Of a stretch of DNA of 64,000 nucleotides, positions 23,280-35,379 are shown one piece after another. The notes under the pieces are model-generated. The model saw only the letters and a program-made list of their open reading frames with translations, was not told the DNA's origin and searched no databases. The DNA lies in NCBI GenBank assembly GCA_963969395.1, contig OZ017799.1, forward strand, positions 14,572,501-14,636,500, read 5' to 3'. The DNA comes from Pseudoscleropodium purum. Its lineage: Eukaryota; Streptophyta; Bryopsida; Hypnales; Brachytheciaceae. The translations under genes and the position numbers were made by a program. Numbering within the stretch: the first letter of the stretch is position 1; every line of letters starts with the position of its first letter.

Positions 23280-26200
23280 CTAAGTAGCTTCCAAAGTGAC
23301 GACTCTTGCAGCAGCGCTGGCTGCTTTGGCTTCCTCTCCTGCGCCTAGATACGCTTTTGCCTGTCACACCTCATAGAATGAATCCCTCAAACAGACAGTC
23401 CTCTCAATCTGCAAAGCTTATCTGCAATAAATGCTTTTCGAAGTGAAAGCAGGAAAAACAGAGATTGACATAACTTTTGTAGAGTAAAAAGACCCCAATG
23501 CATTTTCAATATCAGTAATATTAAACTTGGAGAGCCACCCGGGAATCAATCATGGTTTGATTGCAGCTTACCAGAATATGCCAAGTGAAAGGAATCCCAC
23601 TCCTTTCCAACACGAGTTGCTGTGCAACTTCAACCACTGGCATACGAAAACAAAAACTCATATATTAAGAAGGGTGATATGAACATAATACTGGTTCAGG
23701 GCAGTTGCTACAGGAAGAATAATGCAAGATAATGAGCTGTTCCATAACTATCAAGAAACCGACCTGGCAAGGGTTGTCCAGCACTTAAAAAAGCATCACA
23801 CCACAAGTCGAGGAAGACGTCCAGCTGCTCATTAGATGCGCCAATGACCTAAGTGTCACGAAAGAGAACCATACCATTCCTCAATCTCAAAACAACAATA
23901 CAGAATGCACAAAAGGAACAGGATAACGATAAGCTGGAATAGCATTCAGAGTGCTGCCACTAAAAATTTAAGCAGTAGATAGCAACGCTATGCCCCTTAC
24001 CTTATACTTGGATAAGTTGGAATCGAGACCCAACAACTTGCAAACAGCTCCAAAATTGCGGATTCCATACTCATATAACGCCATTGCAAGCTGGAACCAC
24101 CAAAAGTCAGGCAGAGTTAACGCACCAAATTCCAACCAGGTATTGACTTTCTATCAAACCACCTTAAATGCTAGTTCTATGCCACACAAACAAAATTGAT
24201 TGTCAAGAATATGAGTAAATTGCATACTGATATCACGGGTTGCAAAGGTTTTCGTTGGTTCTCCTTCATTTCTTCCACTCTGCAATAAAAAAAGACGAAC
24301 ACGCTCTCATAAATACTCTTCTCTATAGAACAGAGGCTGAGCAGACGGATAAGCATCTTGACACTGAAGGAGCATTTACATACTTGTGTTGACATGTGAC
24401 TCTGCCATGAACAAAGACATAGACAGCTATATCTCAGATATATGAGTAGAGTTTCTTTCACTTGAACAAAGACATACACGGTTAAGTAAAAAAATAATTG
24501 CAGCAACAACGCCAGGCTATATCTTGTCGGGCTTGCCTGCGCGTGAGATTCTGGAGCAGTCGTTGAGCCTCCGCCTTGTGACCTCCTCGCGATAGCCCCC
24601 AAACCATCAAGAGATCTTGTAGCCACTCAGTGTACCACCTACGCTGTAGGCGGTTCAACCAAATACAAATTAGCACATTCAAGTACAAGGCTGTCGTTAC
24701 GTCGGATCAACTCGTCGTCATTCTCTAATTACACTGCTAATACAAGAACAATGAGTGACCACTAGAGTGTAAGGGCATATAAACGCAGCATTGACAAGAT
24801 TAGACTCAGTACTCCTACAAGACGAAGTTCCTACCTCATCGAGAAGGCATGTCTTCATGGCAGCTATTCGTGAAGTGACAACATCCTTATGCCCTCTAAT
24901 ATCAAGACGAAGCAGCAGCCCAAGAGCATTTAAGCAATCCTGGCACAACGACGTTAAAAATAAAGCAGTTTTAAAAATCCGTACTCCTATACACAACTTC
25001 TTGGGGCAACACCCCATTCACTAGGATTGTATCAGTTGATCAAATGCAGTAGGCAAAGAGCAGGAGCTTGTAACTTGCACTCACTTGTTAAAGAAGTGCT
25101 AATAGTACAACGGTAATGTTTAGTCTGAACTACCTAATTCAAGGTCCTAGCAATTGAAACCCATTTCATGAAAGTCGCAGAAGCTGAAATAGGATAGGCG
25201 AGGAATATGCAAGAAAACCTGCGCATTATCAGCAACGACATTGCTGCCCCAAATATGAGTATCATAGATTACAACAACCCTTTCCAAGACGCCTTTGCCT
25301 CCCTGCTCCAACTCGCACAAGGCCAAGTGCCACCAATTATGAGTATACCTGTAAAAGTGAACGAGAAACAAGTCAGTATAACTTAAAAAGTATTAGGCAA
25401 TTTACAGAATTCGACAGTACTAATGAGCTGACATACTTGCCATAAATCCCATCCATATGGTACTTTCTACTCATATCTATCATTCTAACAGAGTTTCCCA
25501 TATTTAGCCATCACTTGACCTCCCACGTTTAGCAGAATTTCACCAAAAAAGTCACGAAAATTCATGAGATTTCATGGAGGAAACAAAATTGGAGAATTAC
25601 ATGAATGAACAGCAAGAGGTCCAGGTGTCACAGCAACTAGCTCCAAATGTCAACGCCTCTTTGAAATGACACTCATGTTGTAGTACGTGGACCAGCTGCA
25701 AAAACAGAAAATATGTTCAAATGATCTCAGCAATTTATAGTCTAAGTTTGAAATCAAATATTTGTGTTCCACACAGAAAAAGGTCGGGCATAATTCAAAA
25801 CGCTTGGGCAAATGCACGAGGATATCAGCCAAAGTATTCCTACTACTACAAAGCTTGGCAAGAGAGTCTAGCCAAAAGTGATGATGAGCAATATTGAGCA
25901 AAGTCAGAGTTTCGCACAATGTCTATGAAAGTTACAGGAGACTCGCACCGCATGCTGACCCCACACATCAAGGGGATCAATTTCTAGTGCCTTCTTAGCT
26001 GCAATTTCTGCTTCTCTCATTCTCCCTCCAACTTCCAATAGAGCAAACGCCAGCATTCCATACATGTACGGACTTTCCCTGTTCGCAGGCAGAACCTGTT
26101 CGAGTACAAGTTTCGATGAATGCGTAAGCCCATCCTATCAAGCTCATTTACTGGTGCAATTTTAAGGGTATTCTGATTACTGAATACGTTAGGAAGGTCG

Positions 26201-29200
26201 GAAACTCTAGGCAGAAGAGGACTACGGTAAACGAAAGCAAATAGTGATACATGCTTCGAAGTGAACGCAAGGCATCCACTTCAAGACCCCATCCAATACA
26301 GGTGTTCCAATAAATAAGAAATTCTCCTATTTATTTTCCAACTAGACGTTTCATTTGTAAATCTGATACCACGTACCTGCTCAGCCAACCGTAGCATATC
26401 ATTTTGTCGTCCCATGTAAAAGCACATGGTTTGACCTCTTTTAAGAGAGGCCATATCTTTTGGAAACTGTGCCAGAAGCTGAGAAACATGCATATGTAGC
26501 GTAAACATCGTGTTGAAAACTTCTCCTTCCGTTAGGACAGATATAGCATCATGCTTGCCACAACCAGCACACTAAGCGAATCTACAATCTAAAACAATGT
26601 AATGAGTCGGGAAGTTGTGCAAGAGATGTTGGTAAGCAATGTACAGAACGCAGGTCAGCGCAAGTCAACATTAACATAGATCTATTTAGTTGATGAAAAG
26701 TGAACTTTGAGCCAATAAACCATTATTGTGAGATCCTTGAAATGACTTGAAAAAACCATAAATAAACAGCTGCAGATCTTATGACTAATTGATGCATAAT
26801 TCAGAAATATAGCTCTAAATAAATCATTCAGGGAGACCTATATAATGATCTGGATCTCAATATCTACCCTCTACATGTACAAAGTGGATGACATAAAATA
26901 AAAAAGGACGTACGAGCTCTTTGAAGGACGTAGTTACCTGAAAATGCAAATCAACTACCTCTCCAATTTGACCCTGTACCCATGCGGTAACCATTGCCAG
27001 CACTAACCTTTCATAGCTACTTGCACGAGCCTGCGCAAGATCATGACATTTTAACAAAGTTCTGTGCATACGGATGAACATCTAGTGAACTTCATTAATA
27101 ACATCTCAAACAACAGCACTCGCTTGGGAGCTCAAATGGTTACATCATACAGAAACCAACAGGAACTACTAAAAATAGACGGAGGATAAATTATAGTACC
27201 AAATTAGATTTAGCAGCGTTTAAATACGCCTCTAAACTTCGTTCTCTGCCTTCAAAATCGCTGAGAGTCAACAGGAAACTAGCTGCCAATGCGCATGCTA
27301 GGACACAACTATCATCCGCGTCAGTTGCTTTAAGAATAACTTGCCTGTTTGCACCATACGTCAGCACCTGTAACAGCACACAAAAGGAGCAATATCAGGT
27401 CCTATCCAGCATCTCACTTTGATAGAACTTTCGACTACTCCAATTCCATTCACGTAAACAGCAATTATCTTCATTCATTAAAGGGTATAGTGCCATCGTG
27501 AGCTCAAAATTACGAAGATTGAGGAAGATAATTGTCATCTAGAACTCACATGCCAGTATGAAAAATAAGAACCATGTTTAGCACCATTATTCAAGAAAAT
27601 TATCTTCATTAATACCCAGTGAACCCACTTATGTGCAATGTGTCAGAATAGTCTGCTACAGCACTTCAAGGATTATTTACTCGACGACCCCGGCATTGTC
27701 TGTCTTGCAAAAAACCGAAGAGCTCAGCCTCTAATATGCCTTCGATATACCATTAGAAAGAAGAAATGGTACCCTAAACCCTAAAACCCTTCAAACATGA
27801 ACGCTATTATAATCGACAATTAGCTTCAAAAACGGAATTTTCGTTATTAGCTTCGACACATGAGAGTCTTTCCGCACAACCGATAAGTCCAGGAGCAAAT
27901 TGCAAAATCTAGTCTTTGTCCTTTTCTCAATTGACTCACGAAAGGTGTGGGCTTCAGGTTATATTCATTTTTTTCGAAACGATGTCGTGAAGAACCTCAG
28001 GATAGTACCATGATTATTTAGAATTTCAGCTTGGAAATCTCGCAAAGAAGCTGACAAGTTTATCTAGGTGACTTCACTTCTTCGTTGCATTATAATTCCT
28101 TGTCCATACATTCCACGGCTTATTCCCCCTAATATTGATGAATGAACTTGAATAACAAGAAGATAATGTAAGAGCATTTAGAGCTGCTCCTGCTAATAAC
28201 CAACTCGAGTGCAACAGGAAGCAAATGGATAAACAGAAATTTGCAATGCTACCTTCAACGACATTAGAACCCCGATTAGGTCATGGCTATCAGAATAGCG
28301 TAATTGTTATTTGTAATTTCTTGCACCATTGTTCATCCAAAGAAGCATCTTGGCACACCTTATCTAAATACCAAAAATTGTATTTGCGATCAGTGCAAAT
28401 CTATGATCAACTTTTATTCTAAATATAATGCTTAATTTTCTTTCAATATTTATTAGTCTAGAATTTTTGTCAGAGTCAAATCATAACTTATTCTCCTTTC
28501 CAGTTTTTACTGAAATCCTAAATCTCCAAGTGGGCATAATAAAATACTGCTTTTGGCTGGCTGCACTCTGCGGCCTTGGCTTTTTATAGAATCCTACTCT
28601 CGTTGGATTTGTAGTTTGGCAGGTAATGGAATTCTAATAAACTAAGATAAAATTCTGTTTAGTAGCAAATCCATGCGAAAGTGACGGAACTCTGATGAAC
28701 TAACTCAGAATCAAAGTACTTGAAGGGTGATGAAATAGTATAAATTCGCAGACGCAGCAGTCTTTTCAGCTCCGTAGCGTTAAGTTACGAGTGGACAGTT
28801 GCCATTCTAATTAATCCTGCCGAAATACCCTAACGTGCACTCCCAGAAACCGGCTCCCTCAATCCTAAACAAATCTAAACTAAGCCAAAGACACATCCGA
28901 TTCTGCATAGTCCTAATCTTTCTTCACAAACGCAAACCAATACGGAGTACACTTCTACAAACTTTTCCTGCTCTTCCTGTCCCTAACACTTGATTCGAAC
29001 TTTTGCTTGACGAGACTCGGCTGAATTATGCTGAATTCGAAGACAAAGAATTTCCTTAAGCTTCATAAGGTTAGGATACGAGGACATAGTTGAGGTTCAA
29101 CAACTTCTGCCGTTAACCTAACACACACTGCCAGAAACCTGCTCCCTGCTCGATCACAAACCAATCGATCCCAAATTCGACGATCAGTCCTAATCTGTTT

Positions 29201-29498
29201 TCACACACACAATCCAATACTGAATCGATTTTAAAATCCTCTTCCTGCTACTAACGTCTGTTCCTAATCGAGAGAGAAACATCCAGCAACAAACCTGATG
29301 GTAAAACGCATTGATGAAAGAAACGCAGCTGTCGGATCGCGTATGCACTGGATATCCCCAGAGATCCGTACGATACTCCTCCTCGTTCACAGCAATAGCA
29401 GCAGTGGTAGAATCACGAAGAGCTGGTGGCGCATCGAGTTGGTGAAAGTGTGGAGAGGAAGAGCGAGCGTAACTGGCCCCGTCCACGCCCTCCGCCAT
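23280..29498 (-). CDS. TTC38-like tetratricopeptide repeat protein, 14 exons
   Basis: Predicted 507 residues. Exons on the minus strand: 29498-29295, 27367-27200, 27030-26938, 26478-26377, 26095-25949, 25695-25601, 25348-25219, 24939-24835, 24643-24537, 24279-24228, 24090-24001, 23848-23764, 23636-23572, 23360-23280. Every join keeps frame. Family-typical stretches are DLWGYPVHTRSD and INAFYHQ in exon 1, YTHNWWHLALCELE in exon 7, GASNEQLDVF in exon 12, and a helical Ala-rich end. TTC38 proteins are built of TPR-like helical hairpins; their plant role is not established. The ATG at 29498 is the first ATG in a frame that stays open further upstream only through non-ATG codons. Exon 9 ends in a GC donor (CAG followed by GCAAGC). 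The long first intron (27368-29294) has no gene and contains a partial duplication. Confidence 0.9.
28805..29280. repeat. Imperfect tandem duplication in TTC38 intron 1
   Basis: Text at about 28810-28990 (for example CAGAAACC, TCCTAATCT, TTCCTGCT) recurs in the same order at about 29105-29270, roughly 290 bp apart, ending next to the exon-1 donor. Confidence 0.4.
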
Positions 29499-29903
29499 GA
29501 GGAAAGAAACTCCGAAACGGGGATTAGGAGGAGGAGAAAGAGAGCGATTTTCTGGAAGACCTGAGCAAAGGAGAGTTGACGATGCTAGAGCGTGGTGCGC
29601 AGGACGAGAGAGACGAAGTGGATCGCCAATTCTATGCAACACACAAGATGTGTGCACGCCGGTCGCTGACACAAGGCAGCTGACTGATGTCGAACAGTGT
29701 GAGAAGCCGGAGCAGTGACAGAGTGACGACCATGAGGTACGGTACGGTAACTTCACCCAAGCGGTGCAAGCGGAGGACTAAAAAGTGTTAGATGAATGAG
29801 GAAAAGTACAGAAATGCCGTGAGGAATGCACGTATTCCTTTGACAAACTGTGTTGGTGATAGGGTTGCATCCATCCAAAAGCTAATCCTAGAAGATCAAT
29901 GCC
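29499..29903 (-). promoter_or_regulatory. 5' flank and promoter region of the TTC38-like gene
   Basis: GC-richer sequence upstream of the ATG at 29498. The TTC38 frame stays open upstream to 29756, but only from a GTG codon, so this part is treated as 5' UTR. Confidence 0.35.
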
Positions 29904-30703
29904 TTAATCCCTAAGTGCCCATAGCATGTTGCTCAAATTTGGGCAATTGTAGACACTATTCTAAGGAATTTGGTACCAAATGGGCTAAAATGAGATTTAG
30001 AAGGCTTGACCATTGAAATTCCTTCACAACTAGGGTTCACAGTTGTAGTGCAAATTTAGGAAGTTTTGACCATTTGGATTAGAAGATTATACTAGTCAAA
30101 GTACCATTGACAATTAGTGTTGCTGGTGGTTGCTTAGTGTATTCAATGCTTCATTTATTGCCATTCTATGTACAATGTGTGAAAGTGTTGCCCCCAACTC
30201 CAATGTACTATACTCATAAACATTGGCCCCACTTTTAGCATTACCACCTTATTACCCTTGTTGCATGCACATCTTTTTGGATAGGTAAAAACAAGATTTG
30301 ACTTGTTTTTGGTCAAAATTAAATTTAGAGAGGTCATATTTGGGGCATTGAGGCACTCAGAGGTTAAAGATAGATACTCAATCAATAATGATTCAATTTT
30401 TAGACCAATAGGTGTATTCTTCTTTTCTACAATAATCTTTAAAGTCATGCATCAACCACTTTTAGACCTCAACATCCTTTCAAGATTTATTGAATATTCT
30501 TCCCTAACTTCTTTGTAAAAATTCAATATAAATCCTAATTTTCACAAATAAATCTGAAATTCCTTTAACCAATTGAAGGCAAATAATTAATCTTTGAAAT
30601 ATAAAAATTCAAATTTTCATTTCAATTTTATAACGAAATATCCTATACCTATCAAAGAAGTTTGGTCTTGCTATAAAATATAGCTTGGTCCTTTAGGGGT
30701 TAA
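29904..30703. repeat. R1-family element, about 800 bp
   Basis: Begins TTAATCCCTAAGTGCCC and ends TTGGTCCTTTAGGGGTTAA, the clearest terminal match to the R1 consensus in the window. The middle is non-coding. Confidence 0.6.
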
Positions 30704-30840
30704 AAAGTAGATCAATCATGTTCATTTTAAATGTATACAAAATGTAGCTATAGTTTAGGATTGTAGCTACTTTGGATCATAACCACCCCAATCAAATTTA
30801 AAAAATGTAACTCTTAATCATCCTAAATATCACTTGTTTG

Positions 30841-31390
30841 AGTCATATTTTGGCATATATATATATGTCAAAATATGACTAGCGATGGTCACATAATGCA
30901 CATAATCGTACTAAAATGTGACTTTACACTTCCCAAAACATGATTGCATTCAATCATGAAATTATCAATGATATCCACGTAAATTATATGTCAACTAAAA
31001 ATATGATTTAGTAAAGTCAAATTCTACAATAGAAACAAATATGACTCATGGGAGTCATTTTTCACATCAACAAAAAATATGAATGTAGAAAGTCATATGC
31101 TACATCACCCAAAATATAAGTTATGAATCATATTCCATGTTAGCTAAAAATACGACTATAATAAATCACATGCCATACACGTTTTTTTACCCAAGCATAT
31201 CAAGAAAAAGCCAAGCCTTCAAGGATAGCAAAAGTATATGCCATGTTGGCAAAATATGGTTGATACAACCAACAACCTTATATATAAATATGACTAATGT
31301 TCAAAGTGACTGGGGAATAACGGTTAGACCAAGTCATACCACTTGTCACTTGTCATATATAGTGATTCTTGGATGAGTCATATTTTGAAA
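30841..31390. repeat. Array C: AAAATATGACT motifs led by a 40-bp palindrome
   Basis: Positions 30841-30880 form an almost perfect 40-bp palindrome whose arms are AGTCATATTTTG. Variants of AAAATATGACT or AGTCATATTTT follow at intervals of about 30-60 bp up to about 31390. The intervening sequence is unrelated. Confidence 0.6.
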
Positions 31391-31682
31391 TTTTGAAACT
31401 CATTACAAGTTTATATTGTGGTCATAATACATCCATTTTGTTGTAATGCAATTTATTTCAACATAACTCCATTTATATTAATAATGCAATTGAAAATCAT
31501 ATCTTCTAACAATTGATTATATTCTTAGTTTGTACCTTGAGTTAAGGACATACTTCACCCAAGTATTGGATTTGGCCAAACTTTATAGAAAAGACAAAAT
31601 ATTTCTTTGGCCTTGTAGAGAAGCTTGGTATCCTAATTGAAATATTTAAGATAAGGGTTATGTTTGTTCAGGGAGGCTATTA
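31391..31682. other. AT-rich DNA left of LTR-like unit B
   Basis: No coding or repeat structure was identified. Confidence 0.3.
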
Positions 31683-32868
31683 AATAGTGTCGCAGCACAG
31701 GGCAGGTCAATTCCCCATTATACTCACAAAAATCGCTCTAGAGTATAACTAAGTGACTCTAAAGATCGAACCCACGAGATCCTGTGAAGTATCTAGTTCT
31801 ATTAAGCAGTTAAGCTAAGTCAGTATCCCAATCTTACTTTCCGGTCCTAGATCTAAAACCAGAAATACCACCACATTGGATAACTATAGACCGGATTTCC
31901 CTTCTTCCGGTCCTACTAACTATCCGGTCCATACAAATACCCAAATCCCAGGATCTCACAACTTCCGATCCTGAAAATCCGTCCTGACCAATCCAGTCCG
32001 GATGGTCATCCTGTATCCGTAATCCTATCCGGTTTGGTTTTGCCTCTGTTTCACCATCAGAGGGGTCGCCGCTTAATTTTGAGAGTGGTAGGCCCACCAC
32101 TCCTTCCGTGACTTATAGTGGCTGAAGACCCACTGTCCTACCTTCTAAACTCCTAAGCTAATCCGGATCCGGTTTGGTCCTTCACAACAACCCAGATAGC
32201 AATCCGGGTCGTAGGTCACACAAAGACCCCACACTCGACCCTCTCGTACTACAACGACCTTGATGCTACTTCCGATCCGTGCGAAGACAAGTGGTTACAA
32301 GTGCACCCGTCCGTTCCAACATCAATTAAAGTTCTTCCGTTACCCATACGGGTGGTGAGACCTCACAGGAGATCGGACACTCGATTGGATTTCCCACTCG
32401 GGAGTTCTAGCGCAGCTAAGGAATCCCTCCCTACCCGCCTAGCCTAACAACGGCTTTCTCACCCGGAATCTCAAACTCTAGACGTGCTGAGGAACTAAGT
32501 TCACTCCCAACTCTTCGATACCTACTCACATGCACCTTGGATCGGAAAAGAAACACCAAGGGGAGAAATCACTCGCAAACCGGCTCGTACTATCCTAACT
32601 CCACATTATACAATCCTGTCGCGCTGGAGAGAGACACATAATGAGGAGAAGAGAAAGGTACAAGAAGTTTGCAAAATGAAAAACTCCCAGTTCCCATCTC
32701 AAGAACCGATTTATATACAAAGGGTAAAAACCCTAAAAGCACAAAAAGGAGCGGAAAACCCGTGGGGGTCCGCCGCCATCCTAATCTAACTTCCGGTCTA
32801 ACCTAATACTGTTGAGTCGGATCCGGATCCGGATCCGCTCGTACTTCTAACTGAAATCAAAATCCTAT

Positions 32869-34527
32869 CTACTCTACAACCCTAGATCCTATTGTCGGGC
32901 TTCCGACCTCCGGAACCAGCTCCTCGAAGACTTCACTCAAGTTCCGGATCCGTTCCCCCTCCGCAGGGTTAGATCCGGGTGAAGACTCCAGGTCGATTGT
33001 AACATCCGGTCTCGTGCCCGGAGTCTCAGCCCGTGTAGACTTCTTGGACTCAGGAGTCCAATCCTTCCTATCCTTCGCAATAGTCGCGTCCGGAAAGATA
33101 TCCGGTAGCGAGATATCCGAAAGATGAATCCCCTTAGAGCACGTCGCTCCAGTCAGCTTCTGGCTGCTTTCCTCGATCCGGTCCGCAGCCTTCCGCCCCT
33201 CCACCATTGCCGTCTCCACCTGCTCAACGAAGTCGGCGAGAATCCGGACCATCCGGGAACCGGATAGTTTCTTCTCTTCGTGGATCTTCTCGTCGAAGAG
33301 CTTCGCTTTGGCGGCGGCCGTTCCGGTCTCTCCCAGGATCGCCTTGATTCGCTCGGCTATCTTCCGAGTTTCCTCCGCCATCTCCCGGGTGGCCGTCACG
33401 TCTTCCCGATAGGCAAAAAGAGTTGCCTTCAGGTTATCCACCTCCTCCTGCAACCGGCGGATCTCTGCTTCCTGTTTCCGGGTCTCTTCCGGATTGGTGA
33501 TGCACTCCGCCACCTGTTCTGCCAACTTGCTGTCCGGTGGCGCACCTACCAACTTTCCGATCGCCGCAAGCGTCCTGTGCTTGACCTCCCAATCCGCCTT
33601 GATGTTGCAGAGGACGTTGATAAGACCGTTGAACGGATCTTGCATTTCCGGGTCTCCCCCGGAAACGGTCTTCTCGGCTTCCGGTTTCTCTTCCGGGGCC
33701 GGTCTGTCTTGACCGGGAGGCGTCCCGCGCTTGTGTGGAGGCGTCAACTTCTGTCGCTTGATCGGCGGCATCGGCTCCTCCTCTTCCTCGCTCGACTCCC
33801 GTTCTGACCCGGAATCGGATTCGGCCTCGTCATCCGTTTCCGACTCCCCATACTTCAGGAGGACTTCCTGAGTCTTCCACACCTTCTCCTCCGTGTCGGT
33901 GAGGACTTGGTGTTCCCGATAGAGGTGGAAGAGGTAAGGGCACACTAGAGTGGCCCTTTTCTTCCCAACCCTACTAACGAGCTGGGCCACGAGATCGGAA
34001 ATGATCCGTGCCCAGTCCACTTTCCGGGTACCACTGAGGGCACCGAAAATGGTGTTGCCGAGGGTGATCGTCACCCTGGTCGGCTTTTCCGAGTGAAGAA
34101 CCGGAACCAGGAATTGTAGGAGCCGACGGTGTCGGTCATCCACGCAATCCTCGACCGCGTATCCGTCCTTCGGGTTGACAGCCCCCTGGAACTTCCCTCG
34201 GACAAACTCATCCTTCCGGTTCGCCATCCCTAAACCTCCTGCCCGGAAACCGTAAACCGCTCTCCACATTCCCTCGTTCCAGCTGACAGGAGTTCCTCTC
34301 ACGGTGTTGTCAAACTGGTTGGACAGCTTTCCGAGGAGCTCCTTGACCATTCTCTCCTCCCTAAAACCCCAGGGTTTCTCGGTAAACCCTAGGCAACCCA
34401 TGGATTTGAGATCCTCTATGAGTTGAGACTTTTCCGGCTCTGTGGAGGGAATAACCGAAATGACTTTCCGGAGCTTCACCTCGCCTCCAGAGGGACTCAC
34501 TTGTCTCGACCTATGTAGCGGCAGCAT
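32869..34527 (-). CDS. Intact 552-residue ORF inside LTR-like unit B, function unknown
   Basis: An uninterrupted ATG-to-TAG frame that fills the middle of the LTR-like unit. The N-terminal part (to about residue 225) looks globular and contains VDWARIISDLVAQL and CPYLFHLYREHQVL. These remind me of uncharacterised proteins carried by plant retroelements, but I cannot name a family. A Ser/Glu/Asp-rich acidic run follows at about 225-250, then a basic patch PPIKRQKLTPPHKRG that looks like a nuclear localisation signal. A long charged region with coiled-coil character comes next (about 335-480), then a Pro/Ser-rich tail. A minus-strand TATA box (34702-34709) lies about 180 bp upstream. Absence of stops and frameshifts points to a young or selected copy. 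It has no zinc knuckle, protease or polymerase motif. Confidence 0.65.
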   Translation of the reverse strand: MLPLHRSRQVSPSGGEVKLRKVISVIPSTEPEKSQLIEDLKSMGCLGFTEKPWGFREERMVKELLGKLSNQFDNTVRGTPVSWNEGMWRAVYGFRAGGLGMANRKDEFVRGKFQGAVNPKDGYAVEDCVDDRHRRLLQFLVPVLHSEKPTRVTITLGNTIFGALSGTRKVDWARIISDLVAQLVSRVGKKRATLVCPYLFHLYREHQVLTDTEEKVWKTQEVLLKYGESETDDEAESDSGSERESSEEEEEPMPPIKRQKLTPPHKRGTPPGQDRPAPEEKPEAEKTVSGGDPEMQDPFNGLINVLCNIKADWEVKHRTLAAIGKLVGAPPDSKLAEQVAECITNPEETRKQEAEIRRLQEEVDNLKATLFAYREDVTATREMAEETRKIAERIKAILGETGTAAAKAKLFDEKIHEEKKLSGSRMVRILADFVEQVETAMVEGRKAADRIEESSQKLTGATCSKGIHLSDISLPDIFPDATIAKDRKDWTPESKKSTRAETPGTRPDVTIDLESSPGSNPAEGERIRNLSEVFEELVPEVGSPTIGSRVVE

Positions 34528-34701
34528 TCCCTCTCCAATCTATCTCACTCTCTCCTAGCCGCATGTCCCGTTCCTCACGTTCTCTCTCCGATCTCAACCG
34601 GAATCAAAACGAACAGAACACAAACGCACAAACGCCAAAAACTCAACCGCGCACGCTCAAGGTCGAGTTTCTAAAAGGGGGTGCAACAGTGAAAGCTCCT
34701 C

Positions 34702-34709
34702 CTTTTATA
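34702..34709 (-). promoter_or_regulatory. TATA-like box upstream of the LTR-resident ORF
   Basis: The minus strand reads CTATAAAAGG across 34710-34701, about 175-185 bp upstream of the ORF ATG and in the right orientation. Confidence 0.5.
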
Positions 34710-35231
34710 GTCCCTGGACCCTTTCCGGTTTGTCATCATGAATCCGGTTCATCATCATAATCCGGTCCTAGACCTAATCCGTGTTGCATTCCGTTTCCAT
34801 CGTTAGTTACTCCTGACCGGATTAGATCCAAAAGGCCCACTACTTCACATTCCGTGCTAATTTTGAGTTTTCCTTCTCCACCTTATCGGATCCGGTTCCC
34901 TAATGGCTAGTTTCCGTTCCTATTTTGGTGTATACTGAGAAAATTGAAATTTTAAGCTGCGACAAATAGGATTATTTCCAATTTAATTCCTAGTAGAATA
35001 TTGCAACCAAAAGAATCAAAAGGTATATATTCCTTTAACCACATACAATTGTGAACCTTAAGTGGTATTTCTAATTGCTAAATTTCATCACTCCACTCTT
35101 AATGACTACAAGGGTTTAGATCATCTTCCAATTTGTTCTTTATTTTTATTCTTTATTTTTTTCTTTATTTTCTTGAATCTTCCATTTCACTAGAAAGATT
35201 CTGGATTTTTTTGGATTTTTGCGTGTTTAAA

Positions 35232-35379
35232 TTGATGGATTTTTCTAGACATCTAATGTTCAAGCCATGTTTTTATGTCAACAATTATGTTCATTATAAC
35301 ATGAAGATGTTACAGTGAATGTAATTGTTAACATAAAAACACAGCTTGTAACATTAGATGTCTAGAAAAATCCACCAAC
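35232..35379. repeat. Long stem-loop, about 148 bp
   Basis: The outer arms 35232-35260 and 35351-35379 pair with one mismatch (TCTAGACATCTAATGTT and its complement). After a small internal loop, inner arms of about 18 nt (TTTTTATGTCAACAATTA) also pair with one mismatch. The loop is about 34 nt. It could be a foldback MITE or a small-RNA precursor. Confidence 0.6.

Larger units (their letters stand above)
31683..34969 (-). mobile_element. LTR-like unit B, 3277 bp, with target duplication AATAG and a resident ORF
   Basis: The unit spans 31688-34964. Its ends are TGTCGCAGC and GCTGCGACA (9-bp inverted, TG/CA), flanked by the 5-bp direct repeat AATAG at 31683-31687 and 34965-34969. I found no terminal direct repeats inside, so this behaves as one long solo LTR. 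It is probably oriented on the minus strand, because TGTCGCAGC followed by TTAAAATTT on that strand resembles plant Ty3-type LTR starts. It is much more GC-rich than its surroundings, with many TCCGG words. TATA-like boxes on the minus strand lie at 34702-34709 (before the ORF) and about 32711-32719 (after it). Confidence 0.72.

Noticed and set aside
29499..29756. N-terminal extension of the TTC38-like protein upstream of 29498
   Set aside because: The frame stays open but begins at GTG. The first ATG is at 29498, directly before family-like sequence.
33280..33807. Plus-strand ORF of 175 codons
   Set aside because: Antisense shadow of the 552-codon ORF in GC-rich DNA; no promoter or recognisable features.
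31688..34964. Complete LTR retrotransposon with two LTRs
   Set aside because: The two ends share only 9 bp of inverted sequence. No terminal direct repeats, primer-binding site or polymerase genes are seen.
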